Assembly: GCA_028752905.1 (NCBI GenBank)
Contig: JAQNBH010000007.1
Coordinates: 20,823,646 to 20,887,645, forward strand
Direction of reading: 5' to 3'
Length of the DNA stretch: 64,000 nt
Origin: Cladorhizidae sp. MBARI D1340-BT2
Lineage: Eukaryota > Porifera > Demospongiae > Poecilosclerida > Cladorhizidae
In this document: one piece after another, positions 22,740 through 33,341 of the stretch
Layout of the letters: every line of letters starts with the position of its first letter
Position numbering within the stretch: the stretch's first letter is position 1
Translations under genes and position numbers: made by a program
The notes under the pieces: model-generated
Seen by the model: only the letters and a program-made list of their open reading frames with translations
What the model was told of the DNA's origin: nothing
Database searches by the model: none

Positions 22740-23640
22740 GGCGCAGGAGCCTCAGCAGTTCATGAAAATGCTGATAGGGACTAGCTGTCAGTATGTGTGT
22801 GATGATAGGCAGCTTCTAGCTATTTCCACTCAAACTATATATCTAGGTTACAAGTCTATAGACTTCTAATAACTCTCACCTCCGTTCTTAATTGTTGGAG
22901 GGTGTTTCTCTTTCTTTCTTACACTCCTAAACTTCTTCCTTGGAATTTTATCCTGTCCTGCCATGCACGCACAAGTGTAAATGGAGCATTATTTATCTCA
23001 TTAGAACTTGTTATCACACGTAACTTACAGATGAATGCAAGGCATTGTGTGGGAAGCGTAGATATAATAAAAACATCAATTTGAAATTTATATTAAATTG
23101 CTAAAGTATTGTCTTACTCCAACCATAGCTGCAGGCCTAACAATTATGTTGATCTGTGAATAATCAGATTGGATTGTAAGATGGAGAAGTAGCTAAGATG
23201 AACTTGAGACCAGAGTGAGGATACCAGTAAAAAGTGTGCTAAAGAGAAATCTGCAGTTGCTCAACATGCATGGGATAATGGACATCCTATTTTGCAGTAG
23301 GAAGCCACCATCTTAGACCAGGCCAGAAGACAGAAGGAATATCTCGAGGAGGAGGCATAGCACAGCAGCCTAGCACCATAGTGCGAGCAGTTCAATCAAG
23401 AGTTCAATTGAGACTGTGCAACTTACTTGCCTAGCTGCTGAGGAACCACTCTCAAGAGCCTCAACTTGAAGCCACAACCACCATAATTTATTTATTTATT
23501 ATTGTTTTTATTATTATTTTAATAATTTGTGTATTTTATTCATTTATTACTATTTTTATTTTACTTATTTATTATTATTGTTGTTGTTTTTGTTGTTATT
23601 ATTGTTATTATTATTTTTGTTATTATTATTTTTTTATTAT
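22740..23640. other. No gene; AT-rich repeat at the right
   Basis: Contains the 18-base sequence ATAGCTGCAGGCCTAACA (about 23127) also found near 11550. A degenerate TTA-rich tract at 23490-23645 precedes copy B of the hammerhead-like repeat end. Nothing coding is recognised. Confidence 0.5.
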
Positions 23641-23649
23641 TTTATATAT

Positions 23650-23790
23650 TGAGCATTTTATCTGCTGGACATGCGTGCCTATATGGTTTCACGAGATGAA
23701 TACTAGCTACCGGGCTCATGTGAGCTAAGCATCTCATGATTCCTAAATAAAGCATTTAGTCGAAATGCCAAGAGAATACAATTTCAAGTG
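23650..23790 (+). repeat. Dispersed repeat end with hammerhead-like core, copy B
   Basis: Homologous to 19240-19430 and, like it, directly downstream of a TTA-rich tract. The core reads CTCATGATTC, then a hairpin CTAAAT-AAAG-C-ATTTAG, then TCGAAATG (23733-23767). The 6-bp stem is perfect and sits where stem II of a hammerhead ribozyme would be, between a CUGAUGA-like strand (CTCATGA, one substitution) and GAAA. The conserved tail ACAATTTCAAG follows. Confidence 0.4.
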
Positions 23791-23899
23791 ACACTTCAAA
23801 GTTGCACTTAACAATGTTCTTGATACACAATCACCAAACATGTTTCTTTATTTCCGAAATGGTTTTCATCATAAGTCAGGCATCAAATGAAGTGTGTGT

Positions 23900-24902
23900 C
23901 CAAAAGCATCTATATAGCAAGATGTAAGCCTACCTGGTAAGATTGTTCAAGCTAGCCCAGCAAGAACATCAGGTCCAGAGCATGATAATTGCCTCAAAAA
24001 AGCATACAAAGAGAGATTAGTTGGTATGTATCATAATGAGCCAAAGAAATATATGGCTATTTAAAAAGTCAAAAGATCTGGTCATCATGACATTGGAACA
24101 TTGGTCCACAATTCAACCAGAACATCAGATCCAGGACAGGGAGACATTTTAAATTAACTCAACTTACGAAGAGCTCCTTTATTCTGTCACCTGTAAGATA
24201 CTCTTCCAACCCCAGTGAGTCAGCTTAGCAATATTGAGATCAACTGTTCCAATGTACTTTATCGGAACTAGATTCAAGAAGAGCTCCTGGCTATGATGAT
24301 GTTCCTCCAGCACTCCTCACACTGTTCATCTTTTCTCGATCCTATCACACACCTCCTACGAACTTGCTTAGGTATGTGCACTTTAACACAAGACTTGAAA
24401 ACCCATAAAATCAACCCAATACAAAAAGGAGATCCAGCAAACCACAGGTCTATTTTACTTCTTGGTATTCTTTCGAAGGTTCTCGAGATTATCATTCGTA
24501 AAAAGACCATTGGATCATCTACCTCCTCTCACAGCAGACAACAATTTGGCTTTATGAAGAACCTCTCCTGCTGAGTGAACTTCTGAACTTCTTTAACTAT
24601 GTTGATTGCATCAAAACTTATACAGATGTTGCATACTTTTGACTTCAAGAAGGCCTTTGAAATGGTGCCACACCGTGACCTACTCATGAAGCTCTGGTTG
24701 ATGGGGATAACTGGACCTCTGTGGTAGTGGTTTAAGGAGTACTTATCAAACCGACTACATTTTGTCTCCATATGTGATGCGAATTCTCCAGTCTATTACA
24801 TGGTGCTCAAGGAAGTATATTGGACCCATTACATTTTTAATATATGTCAATATTATTCCAATAGCCATCAGCAGCTCAACAGCTTACCCTTTCGCTGATG
24901 GC
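23900..24902 (+). pseudogene. CR1/L2-like LINE reverse transcriptase fragment
   Basis: Forward-strand pieces in order: KAYKERLVGMYHNEPKKY (about 23998-24050), RRAPGYDDVPPALLTLF (24272-24325), LKTHKINPIQKGDP and ILSKVLEIII (24390-24500), QQFGFMKNLSC (24538-24573), FDFKKAFEMVPHRDLLMKLW (24635-24700), LIYVNIIPIAISSS and FADG (24840-24902). The last motif is FADD in active enzymes. The coding order is intact but several stops and frame changes are present. It is the same family as the reverse-strand LINE at 25560-27420. Confidence 0.65.
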
Positions 24903-24958
24903 ATTTCCGATAATTCAGGCTCAACTTCCAGGTTTGCACCATTTTATTAAAGAGTCAT
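24903..24958 (-). repeat. Inverted LINE piece at a junction
   Basis: The stretch CATTTCCGATAATTCAGGCT, continuing to about 24958, also occurs at 26218-26265. There it is the reverse complement of the post-FADD polymerase segment (WWKLSLNYRK). At 24903 it directly follows the forward-strand FADG motif, so the LINE changes orientation at this point. Four bases beyond its end the other LINE type (copy B) begins. Confidence 0.6.
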
Positions 24959-24959
24959 A

Positions 24960-25555
24960 TGGATGTCAACCAGTTTGGCACGCATGGGTTGAGCTGCAGG
25001 CACAGTCAAGGAAGGCTTTCTCGCCATGGTGCTTTAAATGACATCATCCATCGGGCATTAACTGCTGCAAATGTCCCTTCCCAGCTGGAGCCCTCAGGTC
25101 TGCTTCGGTCCGATGGAAAGAGACCTGATGGCATGGTCAAGCGGTAGACTCTTGGTATGGGATGCATCCTGCAGTGACACCTTTGCCCCATCCAACCTTT
25201 TGGCTGCAGTCACTGAGGCTGGTGCAGTGGCAGCCCAGGCGGAGATTTTGAAGGGTGAGAAGTACGCCCACCTGGACTCTGCATACAAGTTTGTACCTGT
25301 GGCGGTAGAGACTTGTGGATCCTTTGGGCCTCACACAAAGGCATTCTTCAGGGAGTTGGGATTCCGCCTGAGGTCAGTGACTTACGAAGAGAACTCCCAT
25401 CAACATCTTCTTCAACGGATTTCTGTGGCAGTGCAGTGTGGGAATTCAGCCTCAGTAATGGCCATCAGGGTTGGGGACGAGCCATTTCCCTAGTCATCAC
25501 TTGAACATTTGAACTTGAGGGGAGGGGGTTCTATAAACTATATGAATAAGTGCAT
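24960..25555 (+). mobile_element. LINE with endonuclease-like C-terminus, copy B, 5'-truncated
   Basis: A forward-strand copy of the 3' 600 bp of the element at 16905-18720. It starts abruptly inside the zinc finger (VNQFGTHGLSCRHSQGRLSR) and continues through GLLRSDGKRPDG. A small deletion then shifts the frame, and the reading resumes at WSSGRLLVWDASCSDTFAP. The tail GPHTKAFFRELGFRLRSVTY lacks the frameshift present in copy A. The 3' end matches copy A up to about 25555 (TATGAATAAGTGCA). The nucleotide match between the copies is very close, so both inserted fairly recently. Confidence 0.75.
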
Positions 25556-25559
25556 TTTA

Positions 25560-27420
25560 ATGATTATATACAGTTTATTGTGTTGCATTATATTATCAAC
25601 CTTTCCGTCAATATCTTCCTGGAGCTCAGATCTATCTTTGAAAGAGACAATCGACTTGATAACCTTAGTATCATCTGCAAATAAGTATGAAGACGAGAAG
25701 GTTGCAACATTTGGAAAACATTAATTTGTGTATGTGAGAAAGAGTAGAGGACCCAGGATACTCCCTTGCGGTACCCCAGAATGCACAGGAAGTAAATTAG
25801 ACATAAAACCATCAATACTAACATAGTGCATCCTACAGATAGGCTTTTATCCATGACCACAATTGTCCAGTGATGCCAAAGGCCCATAATTTATATAATA
25901 GCTCTTGGTGTGGGACTGAATCAAAGGCTTTGGAGAAATCAAAATAGACTGCATGTGACACGATAGCTTGGATCTCACTAGACTAGTATACAGTAACTTC
26001 TTTGATGCAATCGATGAATGAGATGGGATTGATCTTCTGATCATATTGGATATCCCATAAGCACTTTGGCACACATATTTGTAGTGATCAGCCCGAGAGA
26101 GATCTGATGAGACTAACACACCAAGATCTCTGTGGCAATCCACTTGAGGGATCTGACTGGCCTCTAGGAAATATGAGGAGTGATCCATTTGAGAGAAGGA
26201 GAAGCGAACAGATACACATTTCCGATAATTCAGGCTCAACTTCCACCATTTTATTAAAGAGTCAATATCTTCCTGGAGCTCAGATCTATCTTTGAGAGAG
26301 ACAATCGACTTGATAAACTTAGTATCATCTGCAAATAAGTATGAAGACGAGAAGGTTGCAACATTTGGAATATCATTTGTGTATATGAGAAAGAGTAGAG
26401 GACCCAGGATACTCCCTTGCGGTACCCCTGAATGCACAGGAAGTAAATTAGACAAAAACCATCAATACTAACATAGTGCATCCTGTTTGACAGATAGGCT
26501 TTTATCCATGACCACAATTGTCCAGTGATGCCAAAGGCCCATAATTTATATAATAGTTCTTGGTGTGGGACTGAATCAAAGGCTTTGGAGAAATCAAAAT
26601 AGACTGCATGTGACATTTTCCTGTTCTCTATTGAGCCATAAATGTTAGAATATGAGGTCAACAACTGAGAGAGACATGACCGTTTCATGAGAAATCCGTA
26701 TTGCTGCTTTGACAATAAAGGTTGAACAAAGGAGATTATATTTTGGTAAATTATCTTCTCTACCACTTTAGACAGTATACTCAGTAGTGATATTGGCCTG
26801 TAGTTTTGTACCTTAGAATGATCATTATTCTTGAAGATAGGGTGGATTTTATGAATTTTCCAATCTAGAGGGAGTGATGATGTCTGCATATGTACTGGAG
26901 CGAAAGAGATTAGAGACTGGATTAACTAAGGCTTTAGAACAAAGCCACCAATTTCGTCATAACCAGGAGCCTTGGTTATGTCTAAATTGGATAGGATTTT
27001 GTAGACTTCAGATGGACAAATGTCTATCTTGTTGAGCTGTTTGTTTGGAGTTGGCAAACTATTTAGAGGTGGTAGAATGAAGTCACTCTTTGTAAAATCA
27101 GAATTAAAGTAGTCATTGAATACAATAGCCTTGTCTTCCGAGTTATCGATGGAGGCTGATCTAGTAATTAAGGTCTGTGATATCCTAGATTGACACCTAA
27201 GTAGATTGAAAAGCTTCTTTGAATCACAAATGGAAGAATGTGTTATATTCCAACGGTAAGAATAGTGTGCTTGTTCAATCATTCTTTAGAACGATCATTG
27301 TAGAGTGTATTTGCATCTGTTTAATAGGTCTTGGTATCGTGACAGCAATTATCAGAATTAGACTCTAGAGACATCAGAGAAAAATGTCTATATCTTATGT
27401 CAGTGTGGATTTTTCTAAGA
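25560..27420 (-). mobile_element. CR1/L2-like LINE with internal tandem duplication
   Basis: Reverse-strand reverse transcriptase in largely open frames: LDITKAPGYDEIGGFVL (about 26930-26990), LPLDWKIHKIHPIFKNNDH and NYRPISLLSILSKVVEKII (26740-26875), QQYGFLMKRSC, VYFDFSKAFDSVPHQELLYK (about 26550-26610), SGVPQGSILGPLLFLIYTND and LFADDTKF (26310-26430), CHRDLGVLVSSDLSRADHYK (about 26090-26150). The FADD catalytic motif is intact. At about 25980 the downstream part stops, and a second, nearly identical copy of the central polymerase segment (25585-25960, matching 26245-26620) begins in the same orientation. The second copy ends where the forward LINE copy B ends. Confidence 0.7.
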
Positions 27421-27479
27421 ATTGATAATCCCACATTCCTATGTGTGAAAACCAACTTTATTATTCAATACATATATAC

Positions 27480-28580
27480 ACAGCAGTAATGAATCATGAC
27501 CCCAGAACACAAGGAGTCCTGTAGGAAGTACCTAGAGAAGGGGCTTGGCAAGGGCTTGTGAGACAATAAACAAATAATGACAGCACAATAATAAAATGTA
27601 TAGTTAAAGCAGTGGTCGAGAAGAGTTCCATATCCAGTCTCGCACGAAACAGTTGGCTAGAGGCCGAAATTGCCACTTTTGCAGCAGCATCTAGCAGTTT
27701 GGATGCTTGTGGTTTTCCAATAGAGGGAAAAACTGCCATCAGGGCGTGTCGGCTGTTGGCTAGATGGCAACCAGTGACCTAGAGCTCCTATCTCGATTGT
27801 GTACAAGGAGTAGTGGAATCCTTGTGCCTCAAGGTCACTTAGGGCCAGTTGGTAAGATCGCTTTTGACACCTTTCGTTGGATAGACTCCGGTGAATTGAA
27901 CGGAATGGTCAGTTCAATCAAGAACATTTCATTGTTCCTCCTTACTACCACGTCTGGTCTAGCTGAGGTGTCTAGAATATTTGCAGGGATAGTTGCAGGG
28001 GGGTTGTCACTTGCCCTGTAGCCAGGAAGATCTGCAAAGCAGGCATCACCCGGTCCATGAACTTCTCAATCCCAGATATCACCACTCTCAGGACAGTCGT
28101 GCCTCCATGTGTACCTCTTCAGAGCCTCGAGACAATTGGATAGGAGACCGATTCATGCTCAGGGGACAGCGAGGATCAACACGAATATGCCGGCGTTTGA
28201 GGTTGAGAGGGGTGGGCAAAGTGTCTGTACCTGCTCTCAGAATAAATGACGACTGTTCAGCTGGTAGTCCATCCATGATGCGTTATTTTTTTCTTCTAGC
28301 TTTGTTACACCAAGGATCTTGTTTTGTACCGAGAGTTTGGCATTGCATGCACTTTCCCTATTATCCTTCAATACTTTACGGCACTGGTGTCCTAACATCT
28401 AACTGGTGATGGGTATTAATTGAGGACTTTGCCCTGAGTAGAAGTCTCGAAGCTTCATCAGGGATACCAAGGTTGACACAGCTTTGATGGTCCAAAAAGA
28501 TGTTTGAAAGTTCTTTGTTGGAGCAGGGAATAGACATAAGCCCAGCCATCAGCTTAAAAAGGTTTCAGCTTAGAAAAGTT
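27480..28580 (-). pseudogene. LINE 3' fragment, R2/NeSL-like C-terminus
   Basis: Reverse-strand remnants include SFILRAGTDTLPTPLNLKRR and RCPLSMNRSPIQLSRG (28100-28260). These resemble the 'LR.G.d.LPT..NL.RW......C.LC....pTt.HiL.GC' C-terminal region of retrotransposon polymerases. Downstream, ALSDLEAQGFHYSLFVEIGA and LGHWLP (27760-27860) resemble the end of the restriction-like endonuclease fold. Stops separate the pieces. It differs from the element at 16.9 and 25 kb. Confidence 0.45.
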
Positions 28581-28599
28581 TTGGAACCTTAACTGCCCC

Positions 28600-29093
28600 A
28601 AGATTGTTTATATTTTGACGACCTCTCACCAGAATTTCCCTGGGTAAGATTTCCATCACAATCCCTAGGAAGGAAGATCTGGTGAATGCAGAAAATCTGT
28701 AAATTCGCTATATATCTCAGAGTCAGGAAGTATCTGAGTAAAGAGCTTAGCAGCATGGTCACTGGTCGACAAAGCCAAGTTATGCTTTGCAATAAACATT
28801 GATCGTTATGTTTCAGCCTCAATAACTCTTTATGCTACTTGTGGTTTGAAGAAAGAAGCTGAATCATCTGATGGCAACCCTTTGAGATCTCATGAGTCAT
28901 CAGATCTGTTCTATCTCCACTGGAGATGCTAAAATCTGACTGAGTGCATCTAAGAATGCATCACCTATTAGTAAACGTATGATCATATTTTTAATGACCT
29001 GAATAATGGTGCCTTTATGACCCAATTTCCTGGATCCACTTGGGATTAAAGACCCTCTTAGATTTCTTTGTAGGTGGAGCAGCCTCAGCCATA
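28600..29093 (-). pseudogene. hAT transposase N-terminal remnant
   Basis: On the reverse strand, MAEAAPPTKKSKRVFNPKWI and QEIGS (29020-29093) match the start of the 1.75-kb hAT transposase (FDNKWIKEFQGIG). A frame-broken finger region follows, then FIAKHNLALSTSDHAAKLFT and QILPDSEI (about 28720-28800), equivalent to 'FVAKHNISFLSSDHATKLFSKMFPDSEI' in the copies at 12.7 and 49 kb. The rest is missing. The 2.4-kb DNA transposon begins 75 bp away. Confidence 0.55.
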
Positions 29094-29167
29094 AGTGAGG
29101 AGAAGTAAGAAAAAGTCCACAGATACAGAATACTCGGAGTGCTACTGGAGCTGATTGTTGTGTATAT

Positions 29168-31539
29168 GTGACCTGCCACAAGAAAAGGCCGTATAGAAGT
29201 AAATGTTAGTTTTGAGAAAATCAAATTTGAATTTTCCCTCCTTATTTAACTGAGCATGCTCTGTTGATTTAGACTTATCTAAATATCAGAAAAAGGGAAA
29301 ATGTTTCTCTAAAAGGTGGTACAGTTTGCATCGCGATAGCTACTACAGAGAGGAAGTTGCAACTAGTTTTCTACCGTGTGGTACTGGCTCATATCAGTTA
29401 TGGCTGCTTTATCTTCTGCTTTGTTACTTGAAGAAGACTTTTTGTCAGCAGAGAGGGAGTTTGAAGTCCTAACAACTGAAGATAGTGATTCAGAAACTAT
29501 TGATGACTCTATTGATGATTGTGAGCTGTCCCAATACTCATATCTTTTCTCCTCTAGCCATGACTTTGAAACTAGTGTTCATGATGAGAATGAGAAGGCA
29601 GGTATTGAAGCTTTCAAATGTTCATGTCAACTTGGTGAAGGCAGTAATCCTTGCTATAAGTCTGTTCCTTTAGAAGACATTATAGCATTCAGAGGTAGTT
29701 GCTTAGAATTGTCTAAGAATGAGCTAGATCTCTTAGTTCTTGGACAAATTCATTCGCATTATGTTTCTCCTACTTCTGATTCAGAGTGTAGGAAAACAAG
29801 CTATTCAAGTCGTTTCTTCTTTCATAAAAGCCTATTTGCCTTAAAGCTTTCCTATTCTTCCACTGCATAAGTGATAAAAGATACCGAAATTTGATTGAGC
29901 ACTACAGGGTGAACAGTCCACAAGTTAAAACCAGAACTCATGGCAATTCTGGGAAATCATCCTACAAAGTGGCACCTTTATCAACCATCCAATATGCTTT
30001 GGCGTTCATAAAGAATATAGCATCTGTTATGGCTCTCCCATTACCTGGAAGATTACCGAACTTTAAAGACGAAAGGTTCCTTTTGCTTCCAACAAATATG
30101 ACCAAAGTAGAAATATACAGAAGGTATGTAAGGGCATGTGAAAAAAATGCAATGGAACCATTAGGTAGAAGTAAGTTTACTGATACCTGGTGTAAGCTTC
30201 TTCCCTTCATAAGTGTAACCAAGCCTGCCACTGATCTATGCTGGGAATGCCAAAAAAATTCTAACCTGATATTGAGGTCGGCAAACTTATCTGAATCTGA
30301 AAAATCCGATCGACTTCAACTGGCTGAAAGTCATCTAAAGCTTGCTTCAATTCAAAGGCAGCACTATAATGCAAATATCCAGAAATGTTCTGATGAATGG
30401 GATGGACGTGATATGACCACATATTACACGGGGGCTATGCATTTTTCTTTTGATTATGCACAGCAAGTACATTACCCGTGTAATGCTTTACAACCTGGAC
30501 CTCTCTTCTTTAAAACTGCACGGAAATGCAATATATTTGGAGTAGCTTGTGAGCCAGCTCACTTCCAAGTCAATTATTTAATTGACGAGGCCGAGTATGT
30601 TGGTAAAGGTGCAAACGCTACAGTGAGTTTGTTACATGACTTTCTTGAGAATCGTGCAATACAAGCAAATGAAGTATACCTTCAAGCAGACAACTGCGTA
30701 GGGCAGAATAAGAACAATGCTCTTCTTCATCTCTGGTTGCAATAAAACTCAACTAATACGTGATTTTGGTGGAAAACAGCTTGTTATGGTATGATTGGGC
30801 TTCTTTTCTGACCCCCTTCTATAAGATCTTGCCAAACATCACCGCCTTCCATCACTTTCGAGTGGAAAAAGGCTATCCTGGTATTGTGTATGTTAGGAAG
30901 TACTCTAACTCACCTGAAACTGAATTTCATCTTTTCAAGTCGAGGCTTACTGACGACATGCCAGAGGAGATTGTTGCACCTGGGCTTGATGCAGTTCGAC
31001 AATGGTACTTATATGAGCAAATTCGCCCATTTTGTGGATCAAATTTAGCAAAGGATTTGACTTGTCCTGAGCCTACTCTACCTAAACCTCGGGGGGAAAG
31101 GAGCAGTGTACTACCAGTAAAGAATCACTTGTTCAACATACATCATCTTCATCTACTCAAAATCCGTCAACTTCCAAGGAGCGACCTTTAGATCAAGGGG
31201 AATCATCTACGTCTGCTCCAAAACGACAGAGAACATGCAGTTATTGCAAGATACCAGGACATTTTAAGTCTAGGGGTAGTAAAGTAACATGTCCCAAGCT
31301 ACTCAGTGAAAGAAACAAAAATTAATTGCAGTGTATCACCTAGAATGCAGTTTTATTATATTTCTAATAAAAGCACACCTCGGACTGCCCATTCAATAGT
31401 GGCATTTTCTCTATATTAGCTTTTATAATTTGATTATTTCTCTTAACATTTTGAAAGAATATGCTATAAGGTAGTTAAAAACATGATAATTGAAATTTGA
31501 TCATTAATGCCTATACGGCCTTTTCTTGTGGCAGGTCAC
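29168..31539 (+). mobile_element. DNA transposon, 2.37 kb, with terminal inverted repeats
   Basis: The left end GTGACCTGCCACAAGAAAAG continues GCCGTATAG. The right end at 31511-31539 is its exact reverse complement over this stretch. The whole coding region lies between them. The flanks are AT-rich (TGTATAT on the left, ATATATA on the right), consistent with a short TA-type target duplication that I cannot size. I recognise the encoded protein as a widespread but poorly named invertebrate family (see the coding feature). Confidence 0.8.
29402..31325 (+). pseudogene. Transposase-like protein of the 'ADNCVGQNKNN' family, frameshifted
   Basis: The N-terminus is acidic (TTEDSDSETIDDSIDD), followed by a Cys-containing region (FKCSCQLGEGSNPC). 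After a frame change near 29820 a long frame (to 30745) has ALPLPGRLPNFKDERFLLLP, TDLCWECQKN, FSFDYAQQVHYP, ACEPAHFQVNYLIDEAEYVG, KGANATVSLLHDFLE and QADNCVGQNKNN. A further break follows near 30745, then FHHFRVEKGYPGIVYVRKY, and after one more shift a CCHC-like finger, CSYCKIPGHFKS, near the stop at about 31323. The family is repeated in many invertebrate genomes and I believe it corresponds to a DUF7869-type domain (from memory). The conserved Asp residues in FDYAQQ and ADN could belong to an RNase H-like active site (inference). Three frame breaks make this copy inactive. Confidence 0.65.
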
Positions 31540-31585
31540 ATATATATCATGTCACCTGTTTGTTAGTGCATGGCTTATAGAGTTA

Positions 31586-31785
31586 AAGGCAGGCATATTA
31601 TCACCTCTAGTATTGAGCATAAAGCAGTTATTGATACCTGTCTGTTTTTAAAAACCCAAGGTTTTGAAATTACGTTTATTGACCCAGATAAAAAATTACA
31701 CTTGATCAAGTACAAAAAGCGCTCTGCAATGATACCATTTTGATTTCATTAATGGCGGTTAATAATGAGCTTGGTACCTTAGCTT
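31586..31785 (+). pseudogene. Cysteine desulfurase (IscS/NFS1) gene fragment
   Basis: The plus strand reads [18 protein letters not shown], then [12 protein letters not shown]. After a one-base frame change near 31700 it reads LDQVQKAL and [17 protein letters not shown]. These align in order with the PLP-binding half of group I cysteine desulfurases: 'GKHIIT..TEHKAV.D.C', 'GFEVTYL', 'DTILVSIM.VNNEIG'. The His in EHKAV is the residue that stacks on the PLP ring in IscS. The catalytic Lys and Cys regions lie outside the fragment. It starts just beyond the right end of the 29.2-31.5 kb transposon and stops at about 31785. It may be a decayed copy of the host NFS1 gene or a bacterial or symbiont-derived insertion. 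Confidence 0.6.
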
Positions 31786-31789
31786 GTGC

Positions 31790-32717
31790 CTTCAAATACA
31801 TTGTCACTACAGCCATGATTATGTTCATTCCTAGAGTCCAACTGAGAACCTGAATGTTTCATCTCGGTCATCCACCATCAGTATAAATGTCATCCATGAC
31901 AGACGGTACACCCAGCATCCAATCCCAACTAAGCTTGAACAGTTAAAATCCACTATGGCTCTCTTCAATAAAGCTTCCAAGGCTACATATGAAAAGTAAC
32001 ATAATAAACAGCTTAGTCTGGTCTGGAAACTTGGCCCGGAAACTTGGGGGTCTATAAGTATATCAATAACCTTAGAAAAGGCAGAGCAATCCCAACTACA
32101 GAGTTTTATGATTCTATACCTGTGACGACTGGTCATGAGTTTTAAGAAGTAATCATCTCCCCATCCAAGGTTTTCAGCTTGCTAACCTCTGAACAAAAAT
32201 TTTCAGCCGACTTGCAACTGTCAACGGAAGAGTCATCTGCTGGTGACTAAGTTCTCATCAGCGAACTGACCTCCACAACTAAATTAAGAGTGCTAAGATT
32301 ATTTTCTACTTTGATGAAATCAGTTTTCAGGAGGTTGGAAGCATACAGGCGAAATTACCTACTCATCTCCTGGTACAATTTACAAGTGATATATATTCTT
32401 GTTGGACTTTTGAAAAAGTCAACAAAATCTATCCAAGGATGGAAGAGAAAATGAAGAAGTGGGTGACTTGGTGAGAGATTTCCAATTAATTTAAAAAAAT
32501 TATTATTATTTTTTACTCTGGTTTCAGTTTCATTACACGGCAGAAAATGACTTCAAGGCATCAAAATAATGATACACAATGCAGGAGACCCAACCAGTGA
32601 GTGATGGAATGTTTGAGAATGGTTGGATCAGATCGAGAAAATGAATGCCAGTTGTCAGCAAATTGCTGCTATGAAAAAAGAAGTAGAAAACATCCACAAA
32701 CGGCTCGTCTACATCAA
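31790..32717. other. No confident feature
   Basis: One short frame near 32640-32715 (MNASCQQIAAMKKEVENIHK) could form a coiled coil, but it has stops on both sides. I find no continuation of the cysteine desulfurase fragment. Confidence 0.3.
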
Positions 32718-33341
32718 CTATATAGAAGGGTCTCTTTGCCGGATTTTGTGGTCAGGTCTACCAAATGACAAATACTTCTGATATTGTGTATATATTAATT
32801 TCTGGACACTAGACCTTGTACCTTTCATGATGATCGTTGTATCAGACATGAAAGCCACACAACTCGAAATCCAAGCTTTTTTGTTGAGAGAAGCCTCAAG
32901 TGCATCAAACAGAATAACAGCCATACTCTATTGACATGTCAAGAATTTTTGTTCTAACATCTTCTATATCAATCATAAAGATCCAAATAATACAAGATTA
33001 ATCTGTCTTATCATTTGATTCATCCACGAGTTTTTGAATCAAGGTTTTCAAGTGTTGTCTACTCAAGTGAGGTGCCAATGCTTGTGTTATATATAGCTAA
33101 TTCCTGCGGTCTTAGTACAGCTATATACAAAACCAAAAAAATGGCCACATGAATTGGATAACATCTTACAAAACAACTTGGTCGCATGATCACGAGCTTT
33201 AAAAGTGAAATTGTGCTCCACTACAAATGTCTGCTTTAATAATGCTCGACGAAAGACGAGGTCTAAAGAAGGATCTAACAGATTGACAGGCCTTAGCCCC
33301 ATCTTTATGATGGGTACACACTGCATCTTTTGTAAAATCAC
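32718..33341 (-). pseudogene. hAT transposase fragment, diverged
   Basis: Reverse-strand pieces DHATKLFCKM and YSCTKTA (33130-33190), then LVDESNDKTD (about 33010-33040) and CVAFMSDTTIIMKGTRSSVQ with KLI (about 32800-32860). They appear in the same order as in the hAT copies at 12.5-13.3 kb, but are much more diverged and full of stops. It is a relative of that family on the opposite strand. Confidence 0.55.
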
